DNA of 64,000 nucleotides, from contig NZ_CP014608.1 of NCBI RefSeq assembly GCF_001586165.1, positions 3,844,001-3,908,000 on the forward strand, given 5' to 3'. Below are positions 18,071 to 27,574 of the stretch, piece by piece (position 1 is the stretch's first letter; the number at the start of each line of letters is the position of its first letter). The position numbers and the translations under genes are program-made. A model generated the notes under the pieces. It did not search any database and was not told the origin of the DNA. It was given only the letters and a program-made list of their open reading frames with translations. The DNA comes from Obesumbacterium proteus (lineage in GTDB: Bacteria > Pseudomonadota > Gammaproteobacteria > Enterobacterales > Enterobacteriaceae).

Positions 18071-18474
18071 AGGAACCTCAACTTCATTTATAAAAAATCA
18101 AAAAACAGTGTAAAATCACAACGTATACTTAGCGGTCTTAAATTTATTTTGTTTTTGGCATCCGCAATCGGTATCCTAGCGCGGCCTTGAGGCCTGAAGA
18201 AGCAAAAACAACGTTAATAAAGTGTTTCATTAACGACTGCTTCTTAAAGCTAAGTTTTCAGCATTAAGACCCTGTACAATCTGACAGCGTCTGGCGAAAA
18301 CCTTGCCGGCAACGCAATGCTTTTTTGAGCACCGCGGTTTTTTAATGCGATGTTCTTCATCATGACGAATTAGCACTACGCATGATGTTAATCATAAATG
18401 TCGACGACATATTACGCTACGCTTAATGTCTGATTGACTCAATTTCTAACCACGCATAACAAGTAGGTACTTCC
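18071..18474 (+). promoter_or_regulatory. Upstream region of ackA
   Basis: About 400 bp without an ORF between divergent yfbV and the ackA start, holding both promoters. An inverted pair GCTTCTTAAAGC lies at 18238-18249. The region looks intact, so the chimeric ORF downstream should still be expressed from the ackA promoter. Confidence 0.5.
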
Positions 18475-19887
18475 ATGTCGAAGCTGGTACTGGTTCTTAA
18501 CTGCGGCAGTTCATCACTGAAATTCGCTATCATCAACGCAGCCAACGGTGAAGAACACCTGTCTGGTTTAGCTGAATGTTTCAGCCTGCCTGAAGCCCGT
18601 ATTAAATGGAAAATGGACGGCGTGGAAATCGGCGCAATCCTGCTGACCGGCGGTTACGATATGGACGAGCGCATTGCTAAGCTGTGCGAACGTGCATTCC
18701 AGACCGGCCTGCCAGTCTTCATGGTGGATACCAACACTTGGCAGACTTCGCTGAGCCTGCAGAGCTTCAATCTGGAAGTTCCTGCTGACGACCATCAGCG
18801 CGTTGAGAAACTGCAAAACTACGTCGCAAGCCACATCGACAGCAAGTGGATTGATTCCCTGTCTGCGGCTTCTGAGCGCTCACGTCGCCTGTCTCCTCCG
18901 GCGTTCCGTTACGAACTAACCGAACTGGCGCGTAAAGCATGCAAACGCGTTGTTCTGCCAGAAGGTGACGAGCCACGTACCGTTAAAGCAGCGGCTATCT
19001 GTGCTGAACGCGGCATCGCTGAATGTGTTCTGCTGGGTAACCCAGAAGAAATCCAGCGCGTTGCAGCAGCTCAGGGCGTTGTTCTGGGTAAAGGCATTGA
19101 AATCGTTGATCCAAACGCGGTACGTGAGCAATACGTTCCACGTCTGGTTGAACTGCGTAAAAGCAAAGGTATGACCGAAGTTGTTGCTCGCGAACAGTTG
19201 GAAGACAACGTTGTTCTGGGTACGCTGATGCTGGAACAAAACCAGGTTGACGGTTTGGTTTCTGGTGCGGTTCACACCACGGCTAACACCATCCGCCCAC
19301 CGTTGCAGCTGATCAAAACTGCACCGGGCAGCTCTTTGGTATCTTCTGTGTTCTTCATGCTGCTGCCTGATCAGGTTCTGGTTTACGGCGACTGCGCGAT
19401 CAACCCAGATCCAACCGCAGAGCAACTGTCTGAAATCGCTATCCAGTCTGCAGACTCTGCAGCTGCATTCGGTATCGAACCTCGCGTAGCCATGATCTCT
19501 TACTCAACCGGTAACTCTGGTGCGGGTAGCGACGTTGAGAAAGTTCGCGAAGCAACACGTCTGGCTCAGGAAAAACGTCCTGACCTGATCATCGATGGTC
19601 CGCTGCAGTATGATGCGGCTATCATGGCTGACGTGGCTAAGTCTAAAGCGCCTAACTCTCCAGTTGCGGGTAAAGCGACCGTGTTCATCTTCCCAGACCT
19701 GAACACCGGTAACACCACTTACAAAGCCGTACAGCGTTCTGCTGACCTGGTTTCTATCGGGCCAATGCTGCAAGGCATGCGTAAGCCAGTTAACGACCTG
19801 TCTCGTGGCGCACTGGTTGACGATATCGTCTACACCGTTGCTCTGACTGCGATTCAGGCTGCACAAGCTGCCGCTGCTGCGAAGTAA
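18475..19887 (+). CDS. Chimeric AckA(1-49)-Pta(C-terminal 421) protein
   Basis: A single 470-codon ORF. Residues 1-49 are the start of acetate kinase (LVLVLNCGSSSLKFAII to RIKWKMDG). From residue 50 (VEIGAILLTGGYDMDERIAK) the sequence is phosphate acetyltransferase to its natural C-terminus (about E. coli residues 294-714). So ~350 codons of ackA, the intergenic region and ~290 codons of pta are missing, roughly 2 kb. AckA lacks its ATPase core and cannot work. Pta loses its N-terminal P-loop domain and part of the DRTGG domain but keeps the whole PTA_PTB catalytic domain (about fused residues 145-465). The junction falls where both proteins read M-(D/N)-G (18613-18621). Either a real microhomology deletion or an assembly collapse. 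Confidence 0.93.
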   Translation: MSKLVLVLNCGSSSLKFAIINAANGEEHLSGLAECFSLPEARIKWKMDGVEIGAILLTGGYDMDERIAKLCERAFQTGLPVFMVDTNTWQTSLSLQSFNLEVPADDHQRVEKLQNYVASHIDSKWIDSLSAASERSRRLSPPAFRYELTELARKACKRVVLPEGDEPRTVKAAAICAERGIAECVLLGNPEEIQRVAAAQGVVLGKGIEIVDPNAVREQYVPRLVELRKSKGMTEVVAREQLEDNVVLGTLMLEQNQVDGLVSGAVHTTANTIRPPLQLIKTAPGSSLVSSVFFMLLPDQVLVYGDCAINPDPTAEQLSEIAIQSADSAAAFGIEPRVAMISYSTGNSGAGSDVEKVREATRLAQEKRPDLIIDGPLQYDAAIMADVAKSKAPNSPVAGKATVFIFPDLNTGNTTYKAVQRSADLVSIGPMLQGMRKPVNDLSRGALVDDIVYTVALTAIQAAQAAAAAK

Positions 19888-19904
19888 TCTCTGATTACAC
19901 GCTT

Positions 19905-19932
19905 AAAAGGCTCCCATCTGGGGGCCTTTTTT
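19905..19932 (+). terminator. Terminator after pta
   Basis: AAAAGGCTCCC-ATCT-GGGGGCCTTTT followed by TT, 17 bases after the stop codon. Classical Rho-independent form; confirms that the 3' end of pta is in its native setting. Confidence 0.9.
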
Positions 19933-20016
19933 ATAACTGAAGTACCAAGTTATTTTGGCAAGAGATAGAGAAGCTACACTCTACACAGTCAAAGGATTTT
20001 TTAACTTGGAAAAACC

Positions 20017-20679
20017 ATGTCATTTATTTCTATCAAACACTACCTACAAGTCAGGCCTCGCTTGCTGTTTGCTATTCTAGCTGGATTTTTAACATATCTT
20101 TTTTTACCCACCCACCTTACGCTCACACACCGTTTGCTTATTAGCTGGAATATTGCCGCATGGTTTTACCTATTCTTGGTGTGGGCGCTGATGATGTTTT
20201 CTGGCAAAAAACGAATAGTAGAAATTGCCCGCGCACAGGATGAAAGTGCTTCACAGGTTTTATTTTTAATCTGTATGACCTGCATAGTCAGCATCAGCGT
20301 TATTTTTCTTGAACTAGGTACGCTTAAAAATCTAACGGGTATGGGTAAAACATTGCATTTAGCGCTCACAGGCAGCACGCTATTTGTTTCGTGGGCGTTA
20401 TTACCCACCGCTTTTACTATGCACTATGCGCACCTATTTTACCGCTATAGCAATGCCTCAGAAAAAGTACTTATTTTTCCAGGGAATACCGAAAAGCCAG
20501 AGTACTGGGATTTCCTTTATTACTCTTTCACTATCGCGGTGGCTTGCCAAACGGCAGATGTTGAAACCGGTACAACAAACATACGTCGGTTCACGCTCTT
20601 ACAATCGGTGCTATCATTTCTTTTTAATTTGGCAATTTTGGGGTTATCGGTAAATATCGCGGCAGGGTTAATAAGCTAA
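20017..20679 (+). CDS. DUF1345 membrane protein
   Basis: 220 aa with five or six hydrophobic segments (about 17-30, 45-62, 85-103, 118-137, 195-218) and the family signature DFLYYSFTIAVACQTADVE. Function unknown. Stands alone between pta and the convergent transketolase gene; TTGGAAAAACC precedes the ATG. Confidence 0.85.
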   Translation: MSFISIKHYLQVRPRLLFAILAGFLTYLFLPTHLTLTHRLLISWNIAAWFYLFLVWALMMFSGKKRIVEIARAQDESASQVLFLICMTCIVSISVIFLELGTLKNLTGMGKTLHLALTGSTLFVSWALLPTAFTMHYAHLFYRYSNASEKVLIFPGNTEKPEYWDFLYYSFTIAVACQTADVETGTTNIRRFTLLQSVLSFLFNLAILGLSVNIAAGLIS

Positions 20680-20743
20680 ATAACTAAGAATAAGAGAGGT
20701 CATCAACGGGATAACCTCTTTTCAATTAGCTTGAGAGAATGAA

Positions 20744-21718
20744 CTACGGTTTAACAGAATGATCCGTCAGCAATCCCATCGCCTGTTTCACAATGTCTTC
20801 TGCCGTTAGTTCATATTCCTGCATTAGGAAATCCTGCGTTCCTACCTGACCATAGCGTTCTTTAATTCCTACGCGCCGCATCGGCACCGGATGATTTTCC
20901 ACCAGCACTTCTGCCACGGCCGAGCCAAGCCCGTTGTGAATACTATGGTTTTCACAGGTCACGATTCGCCCTGTTTTCGCGGCGTATTTAATAATTAGCT
21001 CTTTATCGATAGGCTTAAGCGTAAACATGTCGATAACCGCTGCGCTGTAACCTTGCTGGGCAAGCATTTGTGCGGCTTGCAGAGCCTCAGCCACCATAAT
21101 CCCATTGGCGATCAGCGTGATGTCTTTGCCATCTTGTAAAACCTTGCCTTTACCAATGGTGAATTCTGTACCGTCAGGATAAATCGTGTACGCCTGCTTA
21201 CGGATGGTTCTCACCCAATGGAAACCTTTTATATCTACCAGCTGGCGCAGAATGTTTTGGAACATCGTGGCATCCGTCATCTCCATCACCACAGAGTGAG
21301 CAAGACCACGCACGATCCCCATGTCTTCAAACGACATATGGGTTCCACCGTTATGACAAGCGCTAACGCCAGCGTCTGATGCGATCACCTTCACATTATT
21401 CTTTTGGTAATCAACCGACATAAACAGCTGATCAAAACAGCGGCGACTGGCGAAAGCGGTAAAGGTATGCACAAACGGAACGCGTCCGGCTAAAGAGAGC
21501 CCCGCCGCAGTACCGATAACGTTGGCCTCCATAATTCCGCAGTTAATAACCTGATGGGGAAAATCACGGTGAACGCTGTCCATGGCCATAGAGCTCATCA
21601 AATCAGCCTCTAAGGCTATCACCGGCGAATTAGCGATGAACTGATCGCGCATCGCTTGGGCATACACCTTGCGCATTTCCACTTTGTCTTTCTTTAACGG
21701 CAGGTATTCATAGCTCAT
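20744..21718 (-). CDS. Transketolase, C-terminal (pyrimidine/C domain) subunit
   Basis: 324 aa half-transketolase. The Pyr domain (VHTFTAFASRRCFDQL, HNGGTHMSFEDMGIVRGL) and the C-terminal domain (IVTCENHSIHNGLGSAVAEVL) are present; the TPP-phosphate domain is in the next gene upstream. The two subunits should form a split transketolase of the kind often found with PTS loci. Starts within the last four bases of the partner gene. Last gene of the operon. Confidence 0.93.
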   Translation of the reverse strand: MSYEYLPLKKDKVEMRKVYAQAMRDQFIANSPVIALEADLMSSMAMDSVHRDFPHQVINCGIMEANVIGTAAGLSLAGRVPFVHTFTAFASRRCFDQLFMSVDYQKNNVKVIASDAGVSACHNGGTHMSFEDMGIVRGLAHSVVMEMTDATMFQNILRQLVDIKGFHWVRTIRKQAYTIYPDGTEFTIGKGKVLQDGKDITLIANGIMVAEALQAAQMLAQQGYSAAVIDMFTLKPIDKELIIKYAAKTGRIVTCENHSIHNGLGSAVAEVLVENHPVPMRRVGIKERYGQVGTQDFLMQEYELTAEDIVKQAMGLLTDHSVKP

Positions 21719-22545
21719 AGAGTTGCCTCCAGTGTTGCGATCGCTTGCTGCATTTCGGCTTTTATATCGTCAGTTAAGCGCAGGTGATGTGAATTGGGCA
21801 GTTGCTCAATATAGGGAACACCCTGACCTTTGATGCTGTCGAGAAGCACCACTCGCGGACGCTGTTCACCACTTCGAACTGGCGCAATAGCCTCGTAAAT
21901 AGCGGCAATGTCATCGCCTTTCACGCTGAGGACATCGAAACCAAATGCGCTAAATTTCGCGTTGAGATCGAATGGCTTGATGACCTCATCTAAGGTGCCA
22001 TCCAGCTGCTGCTTGTTGTAATCAATAAACAGCGTCAAGTTGTTCAGGTTATGGTGAGCAATGAACTGGAAGGCTTCCCAGCACTGACCTTCATTCAGTT
22101 CGCCATCGCCCAAAATGCAGAATACGCGGTTTTTACGCCCTGCCAGATGATGTGCCAGCGCCATCCCTGTCGCAATTGAAACACCTTGCCCTAACGAGCC
22201 GGTTGTCGCATCGACGCCACGAGTTAACAAGCGGTCAGGATGGCTGGGGAAATGGGTTCCGTTTTCGTTTAGCGTGGCTAACTCTTCGCGTGGGAAATAA
22301 CCTTTTAACGCCAAAGCGCTATAAAGCGCGGGCCCCGCATGGCCTTTTGACAACACAAAATTATCGCGCTCTGGCCATTGTGGCTGGGCAGGATCAACCT
22401 TCATCACTGCCCCATACAGCACCGCCAGCGTTTCAACCACCGACATTGAGCCACCGTAGTGACCAAAGCCCAGATTCGTTAACGCTTTTAAGGTTTCTAC
22501 GCGAATTTCTGTTGCGTAGCGTTGAACCTCTTTCAGGTTAAGCAT
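21715..22545 (-). CDS. Transketolase, N-terminal (TPP-binding) subunit
   Basis: 276 aa. The TPP/Mg motif GDGELNEGQCWEAFQFI (residues ~145-161, GDG...N type) and VLSKGHAGPALYSALAL are clear. Overlaps the C-terminal subunit by four bases (ATGA) and follows EIIC with a nine-base gap. In context it probably processes the phosphosugar imported by the PTS through the pentose-phosphate route; substrate is inference. Confidence 0.93.
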   Translation of the reverse strand: MLNLKEVQRYATEIRVETLKALTNLGFGHYGGSMSVVETLAVLYGAVMKVDPAQPQWPERDNFVLSKGHAGPALYSALALKGYFPREELATLNENGTHFPSHPDRLLTRGVDATTGSLGQGVSIATGMALAHHLAGRKNRVFCILGDGELNEGQCWEAFQFIAHHNLNNLTLFIDYNKQQLDGTLDEVIKPFDLNAKFSAFGFDVLSVKGDDIAAIYEAIAPVRSGEQRPRVVLLDSIKGQGVPYIEQLPNSHHLRLTDDIKAEMQQAIATLEATL

Positions 22546-22554
22546 AGTTATCCC

Positions 22555-23939
22555 TTATTTGTTGGCGCTATCAGCGGAAGTGGATGGAGAAATCTTGCGA
22601 GAGAAGAAATAGTTATGTGCCACAAGCGCCACGAATATCGCGACAATGACGGCCATAATCATGTCTTTATTCATAAAGCGCGCCATGTTGCCCAGCACAA
22701 TACCGATGCCGCCAAAATCGGCGTCCGAGAAGGTGGTATTGGCAAAGCCGAGCGCGCCTAATACCGGCAACAAGAGAACCGGCAGGAAGGTAATCAGCAG
22801 ACCATTAGCAAATGCGCCAATCATCGCACCACGACGGCCACCGGTCGCATTGCCGAAGACTCCAGCCGTTGCACCAGTAAAGAAGTGAGGAACAACGCCA
22901 GGTAAAATCAGCACCAGATTAAATTGGCCTAAGAGGAACAATCCCACCAGCCCACCGAGGAAGCTAAACAGGAAGCCGATCAATACCGCATTAGGGGCAT
23001 ACGGGTAAACCACGGGGCAATCCAGCGCGGGACGTGCATTGGGGACCAAACGCTCAGAGAAGCCTGTAAATGCAGGAACAATTTCAGCCAAAATCAAGCG
23101 CACGCCTTGCAGAATAATGAACACGCCAGCCGCAAAGGTAATCGCCATAATGATGGAATAGACCAAATAGTTCTGGCCAGCGCTATAGGTGGCTTCGACA
23201 AAATCGGAACCTGCGCTCACCGCCATAATCAGGTAAATCACCATCATGGTCAGAGAGATAGAGATGGAACTGTCGCGCAAGAAACTGAGGTTTTTAGGCA
23301 GGTTCATCTCTTCGGTTGAGCGCGATCCTTTACCTACTCGCCCACCAATCCAGCCAGAAAGGATGTAGCCTAATGTGCCAAAATGGCCAAACGCAATGTC
23401 ATCATTGCCGGTAATTTTACGCATATAGCGCTGCGCCAAGGCTGGGAAAAAGGCCATGACTAAACCGAGCGTGAGTGCTCCCGTAAAGACTAATTGCACA
23501 CCTTCAAATCCGGCAACGGTCAATATAATGCCGATCATACACGCCATATAAAACGTGTGATGTCCCGTTAAGAATATGTACTTAAGCTTGGTAAAGCGTG
23601 CCACCACAATATTGGCTACCATGCCGAATGCCATGATTAGCGCGGTTGCGGCACCATATTTTTCTAATGCAATAGAGACAATTGCTTCATTATTAGGAAT
23701 GATGCCCTGGATATTAAAGGCATGTTCAAACATTCCCCCAGAGGATTAAGTGAACTGACAAGAACCCCTGCACCACCGCCTAAAACAATAAAGCCTAGAA
23801 TTGTTTTTACGGTTCCTTTCACAACATCGCTGAAAGATTTTTTCTGAGCCAATAAACCAACAAGAGCAATAATCCCAACGAGAACCGCGGGAACTTTTAA
23901 TATATCAACGATGAACTTCAGCGTTTCTTGGATAAACAT
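22555..23939 (-). pseudogene. PTS ascorbate-type EIIC (UlaA/SgcC family), frameshifted
   Basis: Membrane permease of a PTS. The N-terminal 68 codons (MFIQETLKFIVDILK to SSLNPLG, 23939-23736) and the remaining ~392 codons (from MFEHAFNIQ, 23733) are in different frames. The break is at a run of five C on the plus strand (23735-23739); six would read NPLGG-MFEHAF and give one ORF of about 461 aa, the usual family length. After the shift the N-terminal frame stops at 23664. No other damage is visible. It could be a natural frameshift, a phase-variable homopolymer or a sequencing error. Internal ATG 23733 could permit restart but would lack the first helices. Confidence 0.9.
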
Positions 23940-23979
23940 ATCCGCCTCGCTAATTATCTAAGATAAGTTGTCGATTATT

Positions 23980-24249
23980 TTATTTATTGAAATAAGCCCG
24001 TAGCTTTGTTTCAAGTTCATTAATATCAATGATGTTAGTAATAACGATTAGCTGGTTATCTGGGATACTCGCGCTGGCAGCAATATCCTTCGCCATCACA
24101 AAAAGGTCAGCTTCACTGGGGATCGCCGATGAAAGATCGGAGTGCTCAACGTCAGCCTCAACGCCAATCTTCTTGAGCACCTTTTTGATATTCATTTCCA
24201 CCATAAAGCTGCTGCCTAAACCTGAACCACATATTGCCATAATCTTCAT
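23980..24249 (-). CDS. PTS EIIB component (ascorbate/galactitol-type)
   Basis: 89 aa cytosolic phosphocarrier. The phosphorylated cysteine is C7 in the loop ICGSGLGSSFMVE. Receives phosphate from EIIA and passes it to the sugar during EIIC transport. 40-bp gap to EIIC; intact even though EIIC is frameshifted. Confidence 0.92.
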   Translation of the reverse strand: MKIMAICGSGLGSSFMVEMNIKKVLKKIGVEADVEHSDLSSAIPSEADLFVMAKDIAASASIPDNQLIVITNIIDINELETKLRAYFNK

Positions 24250-24334
24250 TATTTAATCCTCGGTGAGTTTTTTAAAAACAGAGATCCCACAGGGAATCCT
24301 GTTATTTTTATGGAGTGAATGATTTAAATAAGTC

Positions 24335-24778
24335 TTAAAATTTCTCGATGATGGATTTAATCTTCTCTCGGGTAGCGGCACGATGAATTTTTTTTACCGC
24401 ATCATCATCTGAGAAAAACTCTGCCAGATGAGAAATTAATTCAATATGGCTGTGGCTATCGGGCGCTGAGAGCATCACAATTAAATTAACCGGATCGTTA
24501 TCAGCAGAGTGAAATAAAACATCTTGTTTCACACTCAATAATGAAAGTCCTAAAGACTTCGCGCCTTCTTCAGGCCTTGCGTGGGGCATCGCAATGCCAG
24601 GAGCCAAAACATAATAGGGACCCAGCTTTTCATGTTGTTGATAAATCGCAGCCAGATAATCGGGAGTAATAATCCCCTTCTGTAATAACGGCTGCGCACT
24701 GAGCCTTACCGCCTCTTGCCACGTATCCACACTTTCGCGAATTTGTATGGTGTCATCAGTTAACCAAGTATTCAGCAT
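24335..24778 (-). CDS. PTS EIIA component (Fru/Mtl/Ntr type)
   Basis: 147 aa with start ATG 24778 preceded by AGGAGAGATA; the upstream frame to 24850 lacks a better site. The phosphorylated histidine is in APGIAMPHARPEEGAKSLG near residue 70. First gene of the EIIA-EIIB-EIIC-transketolase operon, with LacI-type operators just upstream. Confidence 0.9.
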   Translation of the reverse strand: MLNTWLTDDTIQIRESVDTWQEAVRLSAQPLLQKGIITPDYLAAIYQQHEKLGPYYVLAPGIAMPHARPEEGAKSLGLSLLSVKQDVLFHSADNDPVNLIVMLSAPDSHSHIELISHLAEFFSDDDAVKKIHRAATREKIKSIIEKF

Positions 24779-24881
24779 TATCTCTCCTAAGCGGATGACC
24801 TCTGTCGATAACCCTAACTGCCGGTCATGTTGACCGTTGATCATCAGCAAATGGGGTGGTGTAAAGAGACGATACCTTTAA

Positions 24882-24931
24882 AGATAGCGCTACCAAAAAC
24901 GCTATCTGTTGAATTTGTGATAGCGCTATCA
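24882..24931. promoter_or_regulatory. Paired LacI-type operators in the PTS/transketolase promoter
   Basis: TGATAGCGCTATCA (24918-24931) is a perfect 14-bp palindrome, and AGATAGCGCTACCA (24882-24895) is a near copy, 36 bp apart centre to centre. The central CG and even palindrome are typical of LacI/GalR operators. They lie between the EIIA start and the divergent LacI-type gene, the natural target. Confidence 0.75.
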
Positions 24932-25086
24932 AAATTAGGTGTTTAATCTATGAACAGAGATGACGCATATCTCATAACGCTCAGAACGTGGCAATATCGC
25001 GAACAAAGCCAGTAGTAGTTTTATGATTAATCTCTTTTTTTAGCTAAAATAGCGCCATTGCAGCCTAGGCTCCGTTAGGAACAAGC

Positions 25087-26106
25087 ATGCCCATCATTAA
25101 AAAACGACGTAGTACCGGCAGAGTCACGCTGGCCGATGTAGCCCGCCATGCTGGTGTTGGTTCAATGACCGTATCGCGTGCACTACGAACTCCCGATCAG
25201 GTTTCAGACAAGCTAAGAGAAAAAATTGAGTCCGCCGTTAGCGAGCTGGGCTACGTACCAAATCTTGCCGCCAGCGCTTTAGCGTCTGGGGCCGGTCGCA
25301 CTATTTCGGTGGTCGTTCCCTCGTTTACCGAGGCAGGCTGCGCCCAGATGCTTGCCGGGTTGCAAAGCGTATTACAACCGGCAGGGTTCCAGCTGACGCT
25401 CTCCGAATCCCAACGAGATGAAGAGCGCGAAGCTAACATGCTAGAAAACCTGCTCTCGGCAAGTCTGGCCGCGGTGGTTCTACTCAGCACCGAACAAAGC
25501 GATAACACCCGCCAGTGGTTGAAAAATGCGGAAATTCCGGTGGTGGAAATTGGCGCCATGCGCGAAGATCCCATCGATATCAATATCGGGATAGATTATG
25601 CCGACGCGATGTTTAATCTGACACGCTATGTCATCGAGCGAGGATATGAAAACATTGGTTTGCTCTGTGCGAATCAAGAGCCGTGGGTATTTCAGCAACA
25701 CCTTCATGGTTGGCATCAGGCGCTGCTGCGCAGCCATTTCTCACCGCATCGTGTCATTAACGCCGCTGAACCCGCCAATTTCTCCACGGGTGCAAACTTG
25801 TTACCCGAATTTATTCTGGCCTGGCCGGAAATTGATGCGCTGATCTGTGCGTCTGACGAATTAGCCTGCGGAGTGTTGTATGAGTGTCAGAGAAGGCATA
25901 TTCGCGTGCCAAGCCAGCTAGCCGTGGTGGGCTTCGGCAATCGAGATGTGAGTCAGGTCTGTCAGCCGCCGTTAACCACAACCGCCGTACCTTTTAAAGA
26001 GATTGGCATTCAGGCTGCCAACGCGCTGTTGGCCCGCCTTAATCAGCAGGAAACCAAAGCGACGATTCCTGTCAGCTCAGTGCTCTGCAAACGGAGCAGT
26101 TGCTAA
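25087..26106 (+). CDS. LacI/GntR-type transcriptional regulator of the PTS operon
   Basis: 339 aa. N-terminal HTH and hinge: VTLADVARHAGVGSMTVSRA (residues ~13-32) and GYVPNLAASALASG; the periplasmic-binding-like sensor domain follows, closest in style to gluconate regulator GntR. AGGA precedes the ATG. Divergent from the PTS-transketolase operon with the palindromic operators between them, so it probably represses that operon until its sugar (or sugar phosphate) binds. Ligand unknown. Confidence 0.92.
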   Translation: MPIIKKRRSTGRVTLADVARHAGVGSMTVSRALRTPDQVSDKLREKIESAVSELGYVPNLAASALASGAGRTISVVVPSFTEAGCAQMLAGLQSVLQPAGFQLTLSESQRDEEREANMLENLLSASLAAVVLLSTEQSDNTRQWLKNAEIPVVEIGAMREDPIDINIGIDYADAMFNLTRYVIERGYENIGLLCANQEPWVFQQHLHGWHQALLRSHFSPHRVINAAEPANFSTGANLLPEFILAWPEIDALICASDELACGVLYECQRRHIRVPSQLAVVGFGNRDVSQVCQPPLTTTAVPFKEIGIQAANALLARLNQQETKATIPVSSVLCKRSSC

Positions 26107-26125
26107 GCTGACAGTCTAAGGAGCG

Positions 26126-26743
26126 CTACTCTTCGCTTTCGTTCTGCGGTACATCGTTTTCCGCTTCAGATTCGCTAGGTGCTTTCGCCGATGATGTGGT
26201 CTTTTGAATACACATCGGCTGGTAGTGTTTATCGCTGTTACGCGTCATCCACAGAGAGAGCGCTTTCAGTGAGTCAGGGGTGAAACTGTCGCATTCCGCC
26301 GTAATTTCCTCAGGGGTCATCCAGCGAACCGATTCAACTTCCTCTTCCTGTAGCGCAAATGGGCCGTGAGAAACGCAGCTAAACAATCCTCCCCATACGC
26401 GGCAATTATCTTGTTCAAAATAGAACATACCGTGATCGGCAAAGGGAACGCCGGCAATACCAAGCTCTTCTTCTGCTTCTCGGCGCGCTGACTCCAACAT
26501 ATTTTCACCACTTTGCACCACGCCACCAGCGGTAGCATCGAGCCATCCAGGGTAAAAATCTTTGCTTTCAGTACGTTTCTGAACCAGGATCTGCCCCATT
26601 CCATTGTGAACCACAATATAGGTTGCACGGTGACGCAGACATTGAGCGCGCATCTGCGCGCGAGTTGATTGCGCGATGACATCATTGTTTTCATCAACAA
26701 TATCAACCCACTCCAACCCGGTGTTGAGCGTTTGTTCCACCAT
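26126..26743 (-). CDS. yfcD: Nudix hydrolase YfcD
   Basis: 205 aa. The Nudix box GGVVQSGENMLESARREAEE plus ELGI is complete (G-x5-E-x7-REUxEExGU). Resembles isopentenyl-diphosphate isomerase-type Nudix proteins; substrate not established. About 25 residues longer at the C-terminus than E. coli YfcD, with a low-complexity acidic tail. Confidence 0.93.
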   Translation of the reverse strand: MVEQTLNTGLEWVDIVDENNDVIAQSTRAQMRAQCLRHRATYIVVHNGMGQILVQKRTESKDFYPGWLDATAGGVVQSGENMLESARREAEEELGIAGVPFADHGMFYFEQDNCRVWGGLFSCVSHGPFALQEEEVESVRWMTPEEITAECDSFTPDSLKALSLWMTRNSDKHYQPMCIQKTTSSAKAPSESEAENDVPQNESEE

Positions 26744-26871
26744 CCTCTGAAACCTTTTTCTTAGCGTACTGCTGTACGCGGTTTGTTCATCGCACCTGCT
26801 TTATATCTCACATCTGTACACGCGACAGCGGTGAAAGCAGATCCTACCGAAAATGCCATAAAATAAAGCAA

Positions 26872-27420
26872 TCAGTCGATTGCGACTTCTGCCAGTATCT
26901 CTGTACCGTACAGGGCGCAGACTTTTAAGACCCCGTTTTCAAATACCCCAAAACTCGGCACATTTCCGCCTTTGGGTAAGCTAACTGAGCCAGGGTTGAA
27001 ACAGTAAATATCACCACGTTGTTCTGCCACCGGCAGGTGTGTGTGTCCGTAGACCAGCACATCTTTTGAACTTAATGGCGGCAACTCAGCAGGATGATAA
27101 AGGTGACCATGGGTTAAAAACAATCTTTGATTGTCGAGCAAAATCTGCTGCCAAGGCGCCATCATCGGGAATTTCAGCAGCATCTGATCGACTTCGCTAT
27201 CGCAATTGCCACGAACAGCAATGATCTTGTCAGCAAACTTATTTAGCTGATCTGCAACCTGCGGCGGGTTATAGCCTTCCGGCAGCGGATTTCGTGGGCC
27301 ATGATTGAGCACATCACCCAGAATGATCAGCCATTGGCTTTCGCTTTGTTCAAACAACTCAAGCACGCGCTGGGTCGCGGTGAGAGATCCATGGATATCA
27401 GAGGCAAACATCAGCTTCAT
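26872..27420 (-). CDS. yfcE: Metal-dependent phosphodiesterase YfcE
   Basis: 182 aa calcineurin-like phosphoesterase. Metal ligands are visible in order: ASDIHGS (D8, H10), GDVLNHG, RGNCDS, THGHLY and GHTHLP. E. coli YfcE is a Mn-dependent phosphodiesterase acting on model substrates; physiological substrate unknown. Confidence 0.95.
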   Translation of the reverse strand: MKLMFASDIHGSLTATQRVLELFEQSESQWLIILGDVLNHGPRNPLPEGYNPPQVADQLNKFADKIIAVRGNCDSEVDQMLLKFPMMAPWQQILLDNQRLFLTHGHLYHPAELPPLSSKDVLVYGHTHLPVAEQRGDIYCFNPGSVSLPKGGNVPSFGVFENGVLKVCALYGTEILAEVAID

Positions 27421-27574
27421 ATACGGTTCTCGTTAAATAAGAATAATCGCTATGGCGTTACAAATGCCCATAGTGTATCGAATGGCCATAGTGTAACGAT
27501 GGCTATCATCGCCCGCCAGCATACAACGCACTGTTTGCCTACTTTTAACCTGATTGGTTCATTGATTGCTGCTT

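Noticed and set aside
18568..19866. Several long minus-strand ORFs opposite the ackA-pta chimera
   Set aside because: Antisense shadows of highly biased, strongly expressed codons; no recognisable protein.
20744..22545. Frameshifted single transketolase
   Set aside because: The two halves are each complete with their own start and a 4-base ATGA overlap, the normal arrangement for split transketolases.
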